DNA of 25,285 bases from Bacteroidetes bacterium UBA6183. GTDB taxonomy: Bacteria > Bacteroidota > Bacteroidia > UKL13-3. A model generated the notes under the pieces. It did no database searches, had not been told where the DNA came from, and saw only the letters and a program-made list of their open reading frames with translations. Within the stretch, counting starts at the first letter, position 1. Every line of letters starts with the position of its first letter. Both the position numbers and the translations under genes were made by a program. Location: the NCBI GenBank assembly GCA_002422865.1, contig DITN01000081.1, positions 1 through 25,285 on the forward strand, given 5' to 3'. Shown here piece by piece: positions 8,287-17,484 of the stretch.

Positions 8287-10725
8287 ATGAATAATACAAC
8301 ATTAAGATTAATCCTGTTTTTTTGTCTATCGGTAATTTGTTTTGAGGTATCTGCTCAGCAAAAAAGCATTTCTATGCAAAATATCTCGGAGGTAAAGGTT
8401 GATGAGTTGAGTGATGATCAAATAAAACAGTTCATGGCTGAATTTAAAGCAGCTGGATACAGTATTAATCAAGTAGAGCAAATTGCAATACAACGCAAAA
8501 TGCCAGCAGTTGAAGTTCAAAAACTAAAAGCTCGTATAACTCAGGTTGATTTGAAGGTTGGAAACAATACAGGAAACGTATCTCAGGACTTAGGTAGAAA
8601 TTACAGTGAAAATGCTGAAAACGCAACTGATAAGAGTGAAAATGTATTTCAAGTTTTAGAAAAGAAGGTGTTTGGGGCAGAATTGTTTAGCAACAAAAAT
8701 CTAACTTTTGAACCTAATTTAAAAATAGCTACACCAGCAAATTACCAGTTAGGTCCTGATGACGAACTGATAGTTGATATCTATGGGTACAGTGAGGTTA
8801 CTCATCGTCTTAAAGTAACACCTGAAGGTTACATTCGAATCCCCTTGATAGGGCCTGTTCAGGTTTCGGGTTTGAGTATTGAGCAAGCAAGAAAAAAAAT
8901 TATTGGCCAACTTACATCCATTTATTCAGGGATTTCAAGTGGCAATACTTCTGTAAATATAACACTAGGTTCGATCAGAAGCATAAAAGTAAATATTTTA
9001 GGTGAGGTAAATATGCCAGGTTCGTATACTTTACCTTCTTTGGCTACAGTGTTTAACGCATTATATGCAAGTGGTGGTCCAAACAAAAATGGTTCATTCC
9101 GTAATATCAAAGTAATTAGAGGAGGAAAAACGGTTGCTACAGTAGATGTGTATGAGTTTTTAGTAAAGGGGGAAATCAAAGGTAATATCCGATTGATGGA
9201 CCAAGACATAATAAAAGTTGGTGCCTATGATAATAGAGTTGAGTTGATAGGAGAGGTAAAGCGACCTGCATATTACGAAGTGACCCAAAATGAATCGCTA
9301 AAAGATGTGATTGGATTTGCCGGTGGTTTTACAGATGTAGCTTACAAAGACAGACTAAAAGTAACTAGAAATACGAATAAGGAACGCAGTGTTGCAGATG
9401 TGCCAAATGAGATGTTCGGAATGTTTACGCCAAAGTCGGGAGATATTTATGAAATTGGTAAAATAATTGATCGATATGAAAATCGAGTAGAGATAAGAGG
9501 CGCGGTTTTTCGTCCGGGCGTTTATGCTATACAAGACGGGTTAACTGTATCTAAATTGATTAAAAAAGCGGATGGGTTAAGAGAAGATGCATTTACTTCA
9601 AGAGCAATTGTATACAGACTAAAAGAAGATAACTCATTGGAGGTGATAAATTTTGATGTAAATGATGTGTTAAGCGGTAAAAATGATATTACCCTCAAGC
9701 GAGAGGATTTGATTGAAATTAACTCGAAATTGGCACTCAAAGAGGCCTATGTAATAACCGTTTTGGGTGAGGTGCTCAGGCCTGGTAAATATCCATTTGC
9801 AGAAAATGCCCGTATTGAAGATTTAATAATAGCAGCAGGTGGTTTGAAAGAAAACGCATCACGCAAAAAAATTGAAATAGCCCGAAGGTTTAAAACAAGC
9901 GGAACAAGTGTTGAAACAAGTGCCGCAACTATAATTTCTTATGAGGTTGATGAGGATTTAAAAAACAATAAAGATGTGTTTTTAATGCCTTATGATATTA
10001 TTACTATATACTCAACTCCAGGATATGTAGAACAAAAAAATGTAAAAATTGAAGGAGAGGTTAACTATCCCGGACAGTACACCATTGCAAGTAAAACTGA
10101 GCGTATATCAGATTTGATAAAACGAAGTGGAGGAGTAACTAATTTTGCATTTACCAATGGAGCGGTACTAATTAGGACAAAAAAACTTAGCGAGGCTGAT
10201 AAAATAATCAGACAACAAAAAATTGATGCTTTAGTAAAACAAACCAAAGATACCAGTAGGCTACAAGAAATAATACAAAATGAAGTAGGTAATCTCACAT
10301 CAATTGTGGGTATTGATTTAGCCAAAATATTGAAGAATCCCGGTGGTAAGCCCGATTTATTGTTAGAAGATGGCGATTTGATTAGTGTACCCAATACCAA
10401 ACAAACAGTAAAAGTAAGCGGGGAGGTTCTTTACCCGGTTCGTATACCGTATAAAAACATAAAAAGTTTTAGAAGTTATGTTCGCGGTTCAGGAGGTTTT
10501 ACCCAACGAGCATTAAAGAGCAGGAGTTATGTGGTGTATGCCAATGGGTCTGCTAAAGCAACCAAAAACTTTTTGGTGTTTAAGATACACCCTAAAGTAC
10601 TTCCGGGGTCAGAAATTATTATACCTGCCAGAGAAGAACGTAAAAAGCTAACCGCAGTTGAAGTGGTGAGTATGACGGCCAGTTTAACTACACTTGCTGT
10701 TATTGTTATATCGTTATTGAAATAA
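8287..10725 (+). CDS. Polysaccharide export protein, Wza-like with six SLBB repeats
   Basis: An 812-residue protein with a signal peptide (cut after EVSA, residue 23). The N-terminal region holds a small helical part (LSDDQIKQFMAEFKAAGYS, about 39-57). The Poly_export domain begins near 152 (YQLGPDDELIVDIYGY) and is followed by SLBB-type repeats recognised by G-E/A-V-x-x-P motifs near residues 236, 320, 403, 493, 588 and 710. A hydrophobic segment ends the chain (TLAVIVISLL). E. coli Wza, about 380 residues with far fewer such repeats, forms the outer-membrane channel for capsule; this protein is about twice as long, which is common in Bacteroidota. No lipobox Cys is seen at the cleavage site, unlike Wza, so membrane anchoring probably uses the C-terminal segment. 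It is the first gene of the operon and is followed after 8 bases by the Wzz-like gene, its usual partner. Confidence 0.9.
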   Translation: MNNTTLRLILFFCLSVICFEVSAQQKSISMQNISEVKVDELSDDQIKQFMAEFKAAGYSINQVEQIAIQRKMPAVEVQKLKARITQVDLKVGNNTGNVSQDLGRNYSENAENATDKSENVFQVLEKKVFGAELFSNKNLTFEPNLKIATPANYQLGPDDELIVDIYGYSEVTHRLKVTPEGYIRIPLIGPVQVSGLSIEQARKKIIGQLTSIYSGISSGNTSVNITLGSIRSIKVNILGEVNMPGSYTLPSLATVFNALYASGGPNKNGSFRNIKVIRGGKTVATVDVYEFLVKGEIKGNIRLMDQDIIKVGAYDNRVELIGEVKRPAYYEVTQNESLKDVIGFAGGFTDVAYKDRLKVTRNTNKERSVADVPNEMFGMFTPKSGDIYEIGKIIDRYENRVEIRGAVFRPGVYAIQDGLTVSKLIKKADGLREDAFTSRAIVYRLKEDNSLEVINFDVNDVLSGKNDITLKREDLIEINSKLALKEAYVITVLGEVLRPGKYPFAENARIEDLIIAAGGLKENASRKKIEIARRFKTSGTSVETSAATIISYEVDEDLKNNKDVFLMPYDIITIYSTPGYVEQKNVKIEGEVNYPGQYTIASKTERISDLIKRSGGVTNFAFTNGAVLIRTKKLSEADKIIRQQKIDALVKQTKDTSRLQEIIQNEVGNLTSIVGIDLAKILKNPGGKPDLLLEDGDLISVPNTKQTVKVSGEVLYPVRIPYKNIKSFRSYVRGSGGFTQRALKSRSYVVYANGSAKATKNFLVFKIHPKVLPGSEIIIPAREERKKLTAVEVVSMTASLTTLAVIVISLLK

Positions 10726-10733
10726 ATATTTAA

Positions 10734-11813
10734 ATGAGTAATTCACAAGACATAAAGTTGACTGAAATTGTTTTTCACTTGGAAAAGCTAATAAAAATAG
10801 CGCTTAGGAAATGGAAGTTGTTAATGGCAGTTGGCTTTGTGGGCGGTATACTAGGCTTTGTGTATGCCTCATTTCAAAGTCCTTCTTACATCTCTAGGCT
10901 TAGTTTTATGCTTAATGATAAGGAAAGTGGTATACCGAGTTCTTTGTCTTCTTTGGCAGGATTAGCAGGTTTATCTGGTGGTGGAGCGAGTACCAATGAT
11001 GATCGAATTGTGTTCATGTCAACAAGTAGAAACATAATATCAAAGGCATTACTGAAAAAAGAAACAATCAATGGTAATAATGATATCTTGATTAATCATT
11101 ACATAGAAATTAACCAGATGAGAGATGGTTTTTCGAATGATACAGCACTTAACGGATTTGAGAGGTTTATAAATAACTTACCCGAAAAACTTACCTATCA
11201 GGAAAATAAAGTGATGGATTTGGTTATTAAGGGCTTTAACGATTATAAAATGCTTTCTGTATCTGCCAAAAAGAAAACAGGCCTGGTAACCCAAGGTTCA
11301 GGTATTGTTATCATGGAGTTTAAAAGTGGGTCGGAGGAGTTTTCTAAATATTTCATTGAAAATTTATACAATCAGTTAAGTACTTATTACATTAACAAAT
11401 CTGTTGAGCGCCAAACATACAATTACAATATTATTCAACGCAGAGCTGACTCGATACAAGAGGAGTTGTTGCAAGCAGAGAATTCAGGTGCAAGTTTTGT
11501 TGATCAGAATCAAAACATCGTTAGAATGAGCAGGAGAATTGAAGGTGAGCGATTGAGGAAAAAAACAGAGATTCTAAACCTAATGTATGGTGAGGTGCTA
11601 AAAAACTTGGAGATTGCTAAGTTTACCCTAGAAAACCAAACACCTTCATTAATTGTAATCGATACTCCAACACTTCCGCTCGAGAAGAAAAAAATGTCGA
11701 GATTAAAAACAGCTATAGTTGGTGCCTTTTTAAGTGGGATATTTGCGCTTGTTTACGTGTTGTATCGTAACTACCAAGACGAGAAAAAGAAGCTGCTTAA
11801 CCAAACAGCGTAA
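10734..11813 (+). CDS. Wzz/chain-length determinant family protein
   Basis: A 359-residue inner-membrane polysaccharide co-polymerase. It has a short cytoplasmic N-terminus, one membrane segment near residues 28-46 (LLMAVGFVGGILGFVYASF), a long periplasmic part with a Gly/Ser-rich stretch (SSLAGLAGLSGGG, about 69-81) and a coiled-coil-like stretch (about 235-300), and a second membrane segment near 325-344 (IVGAFLSGIFALVYVLY). The short cytoplasmic tail has no Walker motifs or Tyr cluster, so it lacks the BY-kinase domain of Wzc. The family sets chain length together with the Wzy polymerase and, in export systems, contacts the Wza-like channel. It starts 8 bases after the SLBB gene and ends 9 bases before the flippase gene. 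Confidence 0.87.
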   Translation: MSNSQDIKLTEIVFHLEKLIKIALRKWKLLMAVGFVGGILGFVYASFQSPSYISRLSFMLNDKESGIPSSLSSLAGLAGLSGGGASTNDDRIVFMSTSRNIISKALLKKETINGNNDILINHYIEINQMRDGFSNDTALNGFERFINNLPEKLTYQENKVMDLVIKGFNDYKMLSVSAKKKTGLVTQGSGIVIMEFKSGSEEFSKYFIENLYNQLSTYYINKSVERQTYNYNIIQRRADSIQEELLQAENSGASFVDQNQNIVRMSRRIEGERLRKKTEILNLMYGEVLKNLEIAKFTLENQTPSLIVIDTPTLPLEKKKMSRLKTAIVGAFLSGIFALVYVLYRNYQDEKKKLLNQTA

Positions 11814-11822
11814 TTACAGCTA

Positions 11823-13109
11823 ATGGGTATTGTCCAGAGAATTAAATCGGCAGAAATTGTAAAAGTCTCTTTTTACAGTGGTATATCTACCGTTTTAAAA
11901 ATTTTAACATCCTTTGTTTCGGCCAAAATAATTGCAGTATATTTAGGTCCGGCAGGATTAGGTATGCTTGGTCAACTAACCAGTTTTATCACCATTTTTC
12001 TGACATTGTCAACCGGAGCCATCACCAATGGGATAATCAAATTTGTAGCCGAATATAAAGATGATGAACCCAAGCAAAATAGAATTATAAAAGCCTCTTT
12101 ACAAATCACATTATTATGTTCGTTATTATGTGGTTTAATCATATCAATTGGAGCTAAGTTTTGGAGTAATCAATTATTTAGTAAAACGAGTTACTCGTTT
12201 GTGTTTGTAATCTTTGGTATTACCATTATTTTTTATGCCTTGTTTTCTTTAGCAGTTGCCATTTTAAATGGATTACAGCAGTACAAACTATTCAATTTAA
12301 TCAATGTTTTAGCAAGCATAATCGGGTTGATATTTTCGGTAACCATGGTTGTTTTATATGGTATAAAAGGAGCATTAATTTCTGCAGTTACCTACCAATC
12401 TATCGTTTTTATTATTTTATTATTGTTCATCAAACGTTCGGGATGGTTTAATTGGCAAAAAATAAAATCAAGCATCATAGAGAGAGCCGACTTAGTAGGG
12501 CTTTCCAAGTTTTCATTAATGGCAATTGTATCAACGGCTGCAGTTCCAATGGTTCAAATTATTATTCGTAATTATCTTGCATCAAATACCAATTCTGAAA
12601 CTGTAGGTTTTTACGAGGGTGTAAACAGGCTATCACTAATATATTTGAGCTTAATAACCACTACATTTTCTGTTTACTATTTGCCTAAGTTGTCTGCTGC
12701 CACCAATAATTCAGAATTAAAAGAGTTACTACTAAAAGGGTATAAATTCATATTGCCTCTAACATTTGTAATGCTTTTGATAACCTACTTATTAAGAAAT
12801 TTGGTAATAAAAATTGTTTTTGCCGAGAGTTTTGCTCCAATGGAGGCTTATTTTTTGCCCCAGCTGGTAGGTGATTTTTTTAAAATAGCGAGTTGGTTAT
12901 TAGCCATGCAAATGGTTGCGAAAGCACGCACTTGGTTGTTTATTTCTACTGAATTGATTTTTGGAGTTTTACTTATCTTAATCACTTGGGCTTTGGTAAA
13001 TCAATACGGTGGTGTTGGAGCTATTTATGCATATACCATAAATTATTTTATTTATTTAGTTGCGATGTTCTTCATTTTTAAAAACACATTGATTAATGAA
13101 AGCATTTAA
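11823..13109 (+). CDS. wzx: O-antigen/lipid-linked repeat unit flippase, WzxE-like
   Basis: A 428-residue protein of the MOP superfamily with about 12 membrane segments. It would flip undecaprenyl-diphosphate-linked repeat units across the inner membrane. Several stretches resemble E. coli WzxE more than typical capsule flippases: AVYLGPAGLGMLGQ near residue 40, LSKFSLMAIVSTAAVP near 225, TFSVYYLPKLS in the middle, and the block PQLVGDFFKIASWLLAMQMVAKA near 345-370. WzxE handles the enterobacterial common antigen, but substrate cannot be assigned by this likeness. The gene starts 9 bases after the Wzz-like gene. Its last 14 bases overlap the next gene, a sign of translational coupling. Confidence 0.9.
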   Translation: MGIVQRIKSAEIVKVSFYSGISTVLKILTSFVSAKIIAVYLGPAGLGMLGQLTSFITIFLTLSTGAITNGIIKFVAEYKDDEPKQNRIIKASLQITLLCSLLCGLIISIGAKFWSNQLFSKTSYSFVFVIFGITIIFYALFSLAVAILNGLQQYKLFNLINVLASIIGLIFSVTMVVLYGIKGALISAVTYQSIVFIILLLFIKRSGWFNWQKIKSSIIERADLVGLSKFSLMAIVSTAAVPMVQIIIRNYLASNTNSETVGFYEGVNRLSLIYLSLITTTFSVYYLPKLSAATNNSELKELLLKGYKFILPLTFVMLLITYLLRNLVIKIVFAESFAPMEAYFLPQLVGDFFKIASWLLAMQMVAKARTWLFISTELIFGVLLILITWALVNQYGGVGAIYAYTINYFIYLVAMFFIFKNTLINESI

Positions 13110-13974
13110 CAATCAAACAAATAATCCACTTGTCTCGGTAATTGTTCCCAGTTACAACCATGCACTGTATATTGAAAATTGTATTAGGAGCATTGTTAAT
13201 CAATCGTATAAAGATATCCAGTTAATTGTAATTGATGATGGCTCTAGTGATAATAGTGTTGAGCTTTTAACCAAACTGTCTAAAGAGTATGGTTTTATAT
13301 TTGTTTCTCAGAAAAATATAGGACTATCTGCAACATTAAACAGAGGTATCAAACAATATGCAAAAGGTAAGTACATTACTATTGTTGCATCTGATGATTG
13401 GTGGTTGCCCAATAAAATTGAAACACAAGTACGATTTTTGGAGGAGCATCCACAATTTAAAATGTGCTATGGTAAAGCCAATGTGGTAGACGAGCATGGT
13501 GAAATTAAGTATACTTATGGTAATGCTCCTAAAACAGACGACTTTTTTAAAGAGTTGATTAATGCAACAGAAGGCTCTTTTATACCCGTACTAACTGTAA
13601 TGTATGAACGAGAAATTCATGATGTGATAGGTTATTATGATGAGAAATCTTACATAGAAGATTGGGACATGCATCTAAGAATAGCCTATAAATATTCAAT
13701 CGGATTTATTAACGAACCATTAGCTTGCTACAGATACCACGGTAGTAACATGTCGTCTAATACTGTAAAAATGATGAATGCAATGATTAACATTGTTAAA
13801 AAATGGAATCATTTAAGCGATTACAGCAGAATAATTAATAAGTGGGAATTAATAGCCTTTAGACAATTAGCTAAAAACCATAAAAAAGAAGCTAGAAAGT
13901 ATTTACTTCCTGCCAGTAAATCTTTTTATAAGGTTGGCTTTTGGAGAGGTGTATTTAATTTAATCATAGGATGA
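13096..13974 (+). CDS. Family 2 glycosyltransferase
   Basis: A 292-residue GT-A fold enzyme expected to add a sugar from a nucleotide donor to the lipid-linked repeat unit at the cytoplasmic face of the membrane. Seen: the N-terminal strand VSVIVPSYNHALYIENCI, the donor-binding VIDDGSSDNS (about 42-51), the metal-binding ASDDWW (98-103, with D100 and D101), and an acceptor-side EDWDMHLRIAY motif near 196-206. The size is normal for the family. The ATG at 13096 lies 14 bases inside the flippase gene. Its stop overlaps the next start as ATGA. Donor and linkage are unknown. Confidence 0.9.
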   Translation: MKAFNNQTNNPLVSVIVPSYNHALYIENCIRSIVNQSYKDIQLIVIDDGSSDNSVELLTKLSKEYGFIFVSQKNIGLSATLNRGIKQYAKGKYITIVASDDWWLPNKIETQVRFLEEHPQFKMCYGKANVVDEHGEIKYTYGNAPKTDDFFKELINATEGSFIPVLTVMYEREIHDVIGYYDEKSYIEDWDMHLRIAYKYSIGFINEPLACYRYHGSNMSSNTVKMMNAMINIVKKWNHLSDYSRIINKWELIAFRQLAKNHKKEARKYLLPASKSFYKVGFWRGVFNLIIG

Positions 13975-15239
13975 GGTTCGTAGGCTTCGTATTTCTGTTG
14001 TTTTTTTACTTATATGTTCCTGAAATCATATTCATGCCGGTATCGCTGCGCTTAATTTTTGGTGCACTCGGGCTTATGTTATATTTTGTAAGGTTAATTA
14101 ATAAATATAAAAATGTAAGTGATGATGTGAGCCTCAACAAAGACTTGTTACTGTTTTGGTCAGGTACATTGTCTTTTTTATTGTTAGCAACATTTGTGGT
14201 TTTTATAAACGAATCTGGTGATGCAAAAGTGATATCAGAGATTGTTGTTAGGTTTTGCATGTTGTTTGGTGGAGCTTATTTTCTTACATGGTACATCAAA
14301 CAGTTTTACAGGGAATTAGATTATCAGGTAATTCTTAAGGCTTACGTTACTGTTTTGGCTTTGCAATGCATTATTGGTGTGCTAACTTTTACCAATCCCG
14401 TTATCAAAGATTTATTTGAAAGTATTCAAAAACCAAATGAAGCTAATATCAGGAACAAAGTTGGTGTAATGAGGATGAGTGGTTTTGGGTTAACCTTTTT
14501 TGGTGCAGGACTAGATTGTGGTATAGCATTAATGGTAATTGCGCACTTGGTTCGCCAAAATGCATATAAGTCAATGCAATTAACTTATTGGGCTTTCTTG
14601 TTTTTATTCATCATGTCCGTTGGAACTTTTATGGCTCGAACTACTTTAATTGGTGGATTGCTCGCTTTTGGTTATTTGATGTTACCAGCTTCAAATTCAG
14701 GTAAGAATTTTAAGTTTGCTTCAATCACGCTTGTCACAATAATCTTAATTGCAAGTTATACGATACCTATAATGCTCAACTCCGAAAAATACGGTATGGT
14801 TATACGTTTTGCATTCGAAGCTTTCTTTAATTACACCGAGTATGGTTCTTTAGAAACAGAATCGTCAAACGACTTACAAACCATGTATCGTTTTCCCGAG
14901 GAGTTCAAAACCTATTTGATAGGAGATGGTTGGCTTAATCACCCCGAAATTGAGGGCTATTATTACATGCAAACAGATGTGGGGTATCTTCGTTTAATTT
15001 ATTTTGGTGGTATTGGTTATTGTTTATTGTGGTTTATTTTCCATTACCTGATGCTCAATAGGATAGCGGCAAACCTGAACGTTAAGGAAGTTAAATGGTT
15101 TGTATTGACTTTATTTGCATTTTTGGTAATTGTAAATGTTAAAGGATTAGCAGATTTCTTTCCATTAATATTTTTACTGTTAATTTTCTCTTCGGAGTTT
15201 AAGGCTTTACAAACAGACAAACTGAATGAGACAAACTAA
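13971..15239 (+). CDS. O-antigen polymerase-like (Wzy) membrane protein
   Basis: A 422-residue protein with roughly 10 to 12 predicted membrane segments, beginning VFLLFFYLYVPEIIF. Between two late segments is a large loop (about residues 270-340) that carries FKTYLIGDGW and TDVGYLRLIYFGGIGY. A large periplasmic loop followed by a TDxGYLR-like segment is characteristic of Wzy/Wzy-like polymerases, which join repeat units on the outer face of the inner membrane. Sequence is poorly conserved in this family, so the call rests on topology, these motifs and position in the operon. Its start overlaps the previous stop (ATGA at 13971-13974) and its end overlaps the next gene by 14 bases. A WaaL ligase is the main alternative. 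Confidence 0.8.
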   Translation: MRFVGFVFLLFFYLYVPEIIFMPVSLRLIFGALGLMLYFVRLINKYKNVSDDVSLNKDLLLFWSGTLSFLLLATFVVFINESGDAKVISEIVVRFCMLFGGAYFLTWYIKQFYRELDYQVILKAYVTVLALQCIIGVLTFTNPVIKDLFESIQKPNEANIRNKVGVMRMSGFGLTFFGAGLDCGIALMVIAHLVRQNAYKSMQLTYWAFLFLFIMSVGTFMARTTLIGGLLAFGYLMLPASNSGKNFKFASITLVTIILIASYTIPIMLNSEKYGMVIRFAFEAFFNYTEYGSLETESSNDLQTMYRFPEEFKTYLIGDGWLNHPEIEGYYYMQTDVGYLRLIYFGGIGYCLLWFIFHYLMLNRIAANLNVKEVKWFVLTLFAFLVIVNVKGLADFFPLIFLLLIFSSEFKALQTDKLNETN

Positions 15240-16332
15240 GGTGGTACACGTAATACAAACATTGAATGTGCAAGGCGGTATGCAACGCGTTGTAACCAAT
15301 CTTTGTGCTATGCTTGCCGATAGGTTTGATGTAGAAATTTGGGTTTTTAGTAAAGAGCAGGCGAGTTTTTTCGATATAGACAAACGTATAAAGCTGCGCC
15401 ATATTGGAGATAATCCGGATATTTTTGATGGTAGAGGTCTGCAAAAGGGGCTCTATTTTCTTAAAAAACTTTTCAAGGGAATTTTTAATTACAGAAACTT
15501 AATTAAACAACATAGGCCGGATGTGATATTTATACATCGTGGCGAAATTGATGATGTTTTCATGGGCTTTCAGCGGTTTTTTTCGGGAAGTACGGAGGTA
15601 TTACATACCCCGTATAAAATGAAAAGACAACAAGCATTATCAACCATAACAACCATTCAACGCAGCGTTTTCTTTCGTTTTTTTCAACCTAAAAAAAATG
15701 TTGTTGTCCCTAATAATGGTATCAAAAAAGATATGGAATCTGATGGTTGGAAAGCAGTAACATACATACCTAATTTCATCAGTTTTAAAAGTAATATCAA
15801 ATCCAAAAGGGAAAAAAAAATCATACTTGCTGTAGGACGTAATGCTCCGGAAAAAGGATTTAGATTGTTGGTAAATGCGTTCCGTAAATTAGTTAAAACC
15901 AATCCGGGGTGGGAGCTGCATTTTTTAGGAAGTAATCTAACTGGTTTAACTGATAAAACAGATAACAACATTCACTTGCATCCACCAACAAAAAATGTTG
16001 ATGATGTGATTGTCTACTACCAATCTGCTTCATTATTTGTTTTGCCTTCTTATTACGAATCAACCGGACTGGTGATGTTAGAGGCCATGGAGTGCGGCTT
16101 GCCCGTGGTTTGCGCTAAAATAGATGGATTGGAAGATGTGGCCAAAAAGGGTTGTGTATTGCTTTTTGAAAACGGATCGGAAGATGACTTGTTTGCTAAA
16201 CTTGAGCTGATAATTAACCAGCCTGATTTACAAAATAAACTTATTACAAATGCTGCCCAACACGTTCAAGGGTTTTATCCCGAAAATGTAATTACCAAAT
16301 GGGATGCCCTTATTAATGAAATTGTAGCATGA
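15226..16332 (+). CDS. Family 4 glycosyltransferase
   Basis: A 368-residue GT-B fold retaining glycosyltransferase. The N-terminal acceptor half has VQGGMQRVVTNL near residues 16-27. The C-terminal donor half has ILAVGRNAPEKGF near 201-213, PPTKNVDDVIVYYQSASLFVLPS, and the EX7E motif (E278 and E286, within YESTGLVMLEAMECGLPVV) that contacts the nucleotide sugar. It transfers a sugar during repeat-unit assembly in the cytoplasm; donor and acceptor are unknown. It starts 14 bases inside the polymerase gene and ends in an ATGA overlap with the next gene, so translation is probably coupled. Confidence 0.9.
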   Translation: MRQTKVVHVIQTLNVQGGMQRVVTNLCAMLADRFDVEIWVFSKEQASFFDIDKRIKLRHIGDNPDIFDGRGLQKGLYFLKKLFKGIFNYRNLIKQHRPDVIFIHRGEIDDVFMGFQRFFSGSTEVLHTPYKMKRQQALSTITTIQRSVFFRFFQPKKNVVVPNNGIKKDMESDGWKAVTYIPNFISFKSNIKSKREKKIILAVGRNAPEKGFRLLVNAFRKLVKTNPGWELHFLGSNLTGLTDKTDNNIHLHPPTKNVDDVIVYYQSASLFVLPSYYESTGLVMLEAMECGLPVVCAKIDGLEDVAKKGCVLLFENGSEDDLFAKLELIINQPDLQNKLITNAAQHVQGFYPENVITKWDALINEIVA

Positions 16333-17477
16333 TAGTAATAGGCGAACTTTCAATGATAGGAAATGCACACGTAGAGTTTAATGCTGCGTTTCTGCAGGTT
16401 TGTCCATTTAACGATAGCAAACAAATTACCTTTTTTAGCGAAAAGAAACACGCACATGCTGTTCGTAAAAAATTAAACGGAGGTGATTTACAAGTAAACT
16501 ATAAGCCGTTTTATGCGCCTTCAGTTAAAGGTAATGCCATAAGTAGGGCAACTGCAATTGTATCAAAAGAACTGATTGCCGTATTTGTTTTGTTACAAGT
16601 TTTAAACTACAGTAAAAAACACAAGGCAGATCACGTATATATAACATCTGCATTGCCATTTACGCATTGGATTCTTAAAAATGTATTGTTAAAATGGTTT
16701 AAGGGTATTAGCCTATTTTTTGTTTTGCATGGCGAACTTGAGCACATTACGCACAAGCCTAATGCCTATTACCAATTGTTATTAAAAGCACTTAAAATAA
16801 ATTTGCCAAATTTTAAATATATTACACTTGCACAGGTCTGTAAAGCCAACATTACCAGTTATTTTAAACTAAATCCGCATCATTTCATTGCCATTGATCA
16901 CCCATACATTTACTCGCTAAATAATAAAAAAACAGTAAAACCTAATAGCAACTTATTATTGGCTACTGTAGGTGTGCACAATGCAGACTTTAAAAATGCA
17001 CACCTCATCTTTGATGTTGCGTCTTCGTTGTCGTTGTCAAATGTTAAATTTAAAACCATTGGTAAGTTTGAGCCTGATATGTTGCAGTATGTGAATGACA
17101 GCGTAGATTATTCACTATCTTCAGATGAAATGATTCCGAATGATATTTTTGAGCAGGAGTTAGCTCAGGTTAATTATATATTGATGTTTTATCCTCATGA
17201 TGCCTATCAATTTATGCCAAGTGGTGTGTTTTTTGATGCCATAAAGCTTGAAAAACCTATAATTGCCATCAGAAATAGTTTTTTTGAATATTACTTCAAG
17301 CTATTGGGAAATATTGGCTTTTTAGTGGATAATCTTGATGAGATGAAAGTTTTAATTGGTAAGTTGGATAGAGGTGAAATTGATTGTTATGAAGAACAGT
17401 TAAATCATCTACATCAAGCCAAAGAAACGTTATCAATAAACAATATTAAAAAGCAATTATCTGATCAGTTAAGTTAG
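16329..17477 (+). CDS. Unrecognised protein, possibly a GT-B-like glycosyltransferase
   Basis: A 382-residue protein I cannot place in a named family. It lacks a signal peptide and clear membrane segments. Some features recall GT-B enzymes: an N-terminal nucleotide-fold-like start (MIVIGELSMIGNAHVEF), HGELEH near residue 138, a middle linker, then LLLATVGVHNADFKNAHLIFD near 212-232 and YQFMPSGVFFDAIKLEKPIIA near 295-315, the last resembling the sugar-nucleotide donor region of GT4-type enzymes. No EX7E motif is evident. It lies between a GT4 and a GT2 gene, overlapping the former by four bases (ATGA), so a repeat-unit transferase is the simplest inference. A modifying enzyme acting on the same glycan is also possible. 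Confidence 0.6.
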   Translation: MIVIGELSMIGNAHVEFNAAFLQVCPFNDSKQITFFSEKKHAHAVRKKLNGGDLQVNYKPFYAPSVKGNAISRATAIVSKELIAVFVLLQVLNYSKKHKADHVYITSALPFTHWILKNVLLKWFKGISLFFVLHGELEHITHKPNAYYQLLLKALKINLPNFKYITLAQVCKANITSYFKLNPHHFIAIDHPYIYSLNNKKTVKPNSNLLLATVGVHNADFKNAHLIFDVASSLSLSNVKFKTIGKFEPDMLQYVNDSVDYSLSSDEMIPNDIFEQELAQVNYILMFYPHDAYQFMPSGVFFDAIKLEKPIIAIRNSFFEYYFKLLGNIGFLVDNLDEMKVLIGKLDRGEIDCYEEQLNHLHQAKETLSINNIKKQLSDQLS

Positions 17478-17484
17478 GTTACTT

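Noticed and set aside
8287..8360. Export protein as a lipoprotein like E. coli Wza
   Set aside because: The Cys residues in the signal region (CLSVIC) do not fit a lipobox, and a normal signal peptidase I site follows at EVSA-Q.
9522..9740. 72-codon minus-strand open frame inside the SLBB gene
   Set aside because: Antisense shadow of a clear gene with continuous SLBB motifs; the translation shows no family features.
10065..10400. 111-codon minus-strand open frame inside the SLBB gene
   Set aside because: Longest antisense frame here, but it is a by-product of codon bias in the real gene; no start context, domain or signal peptide.
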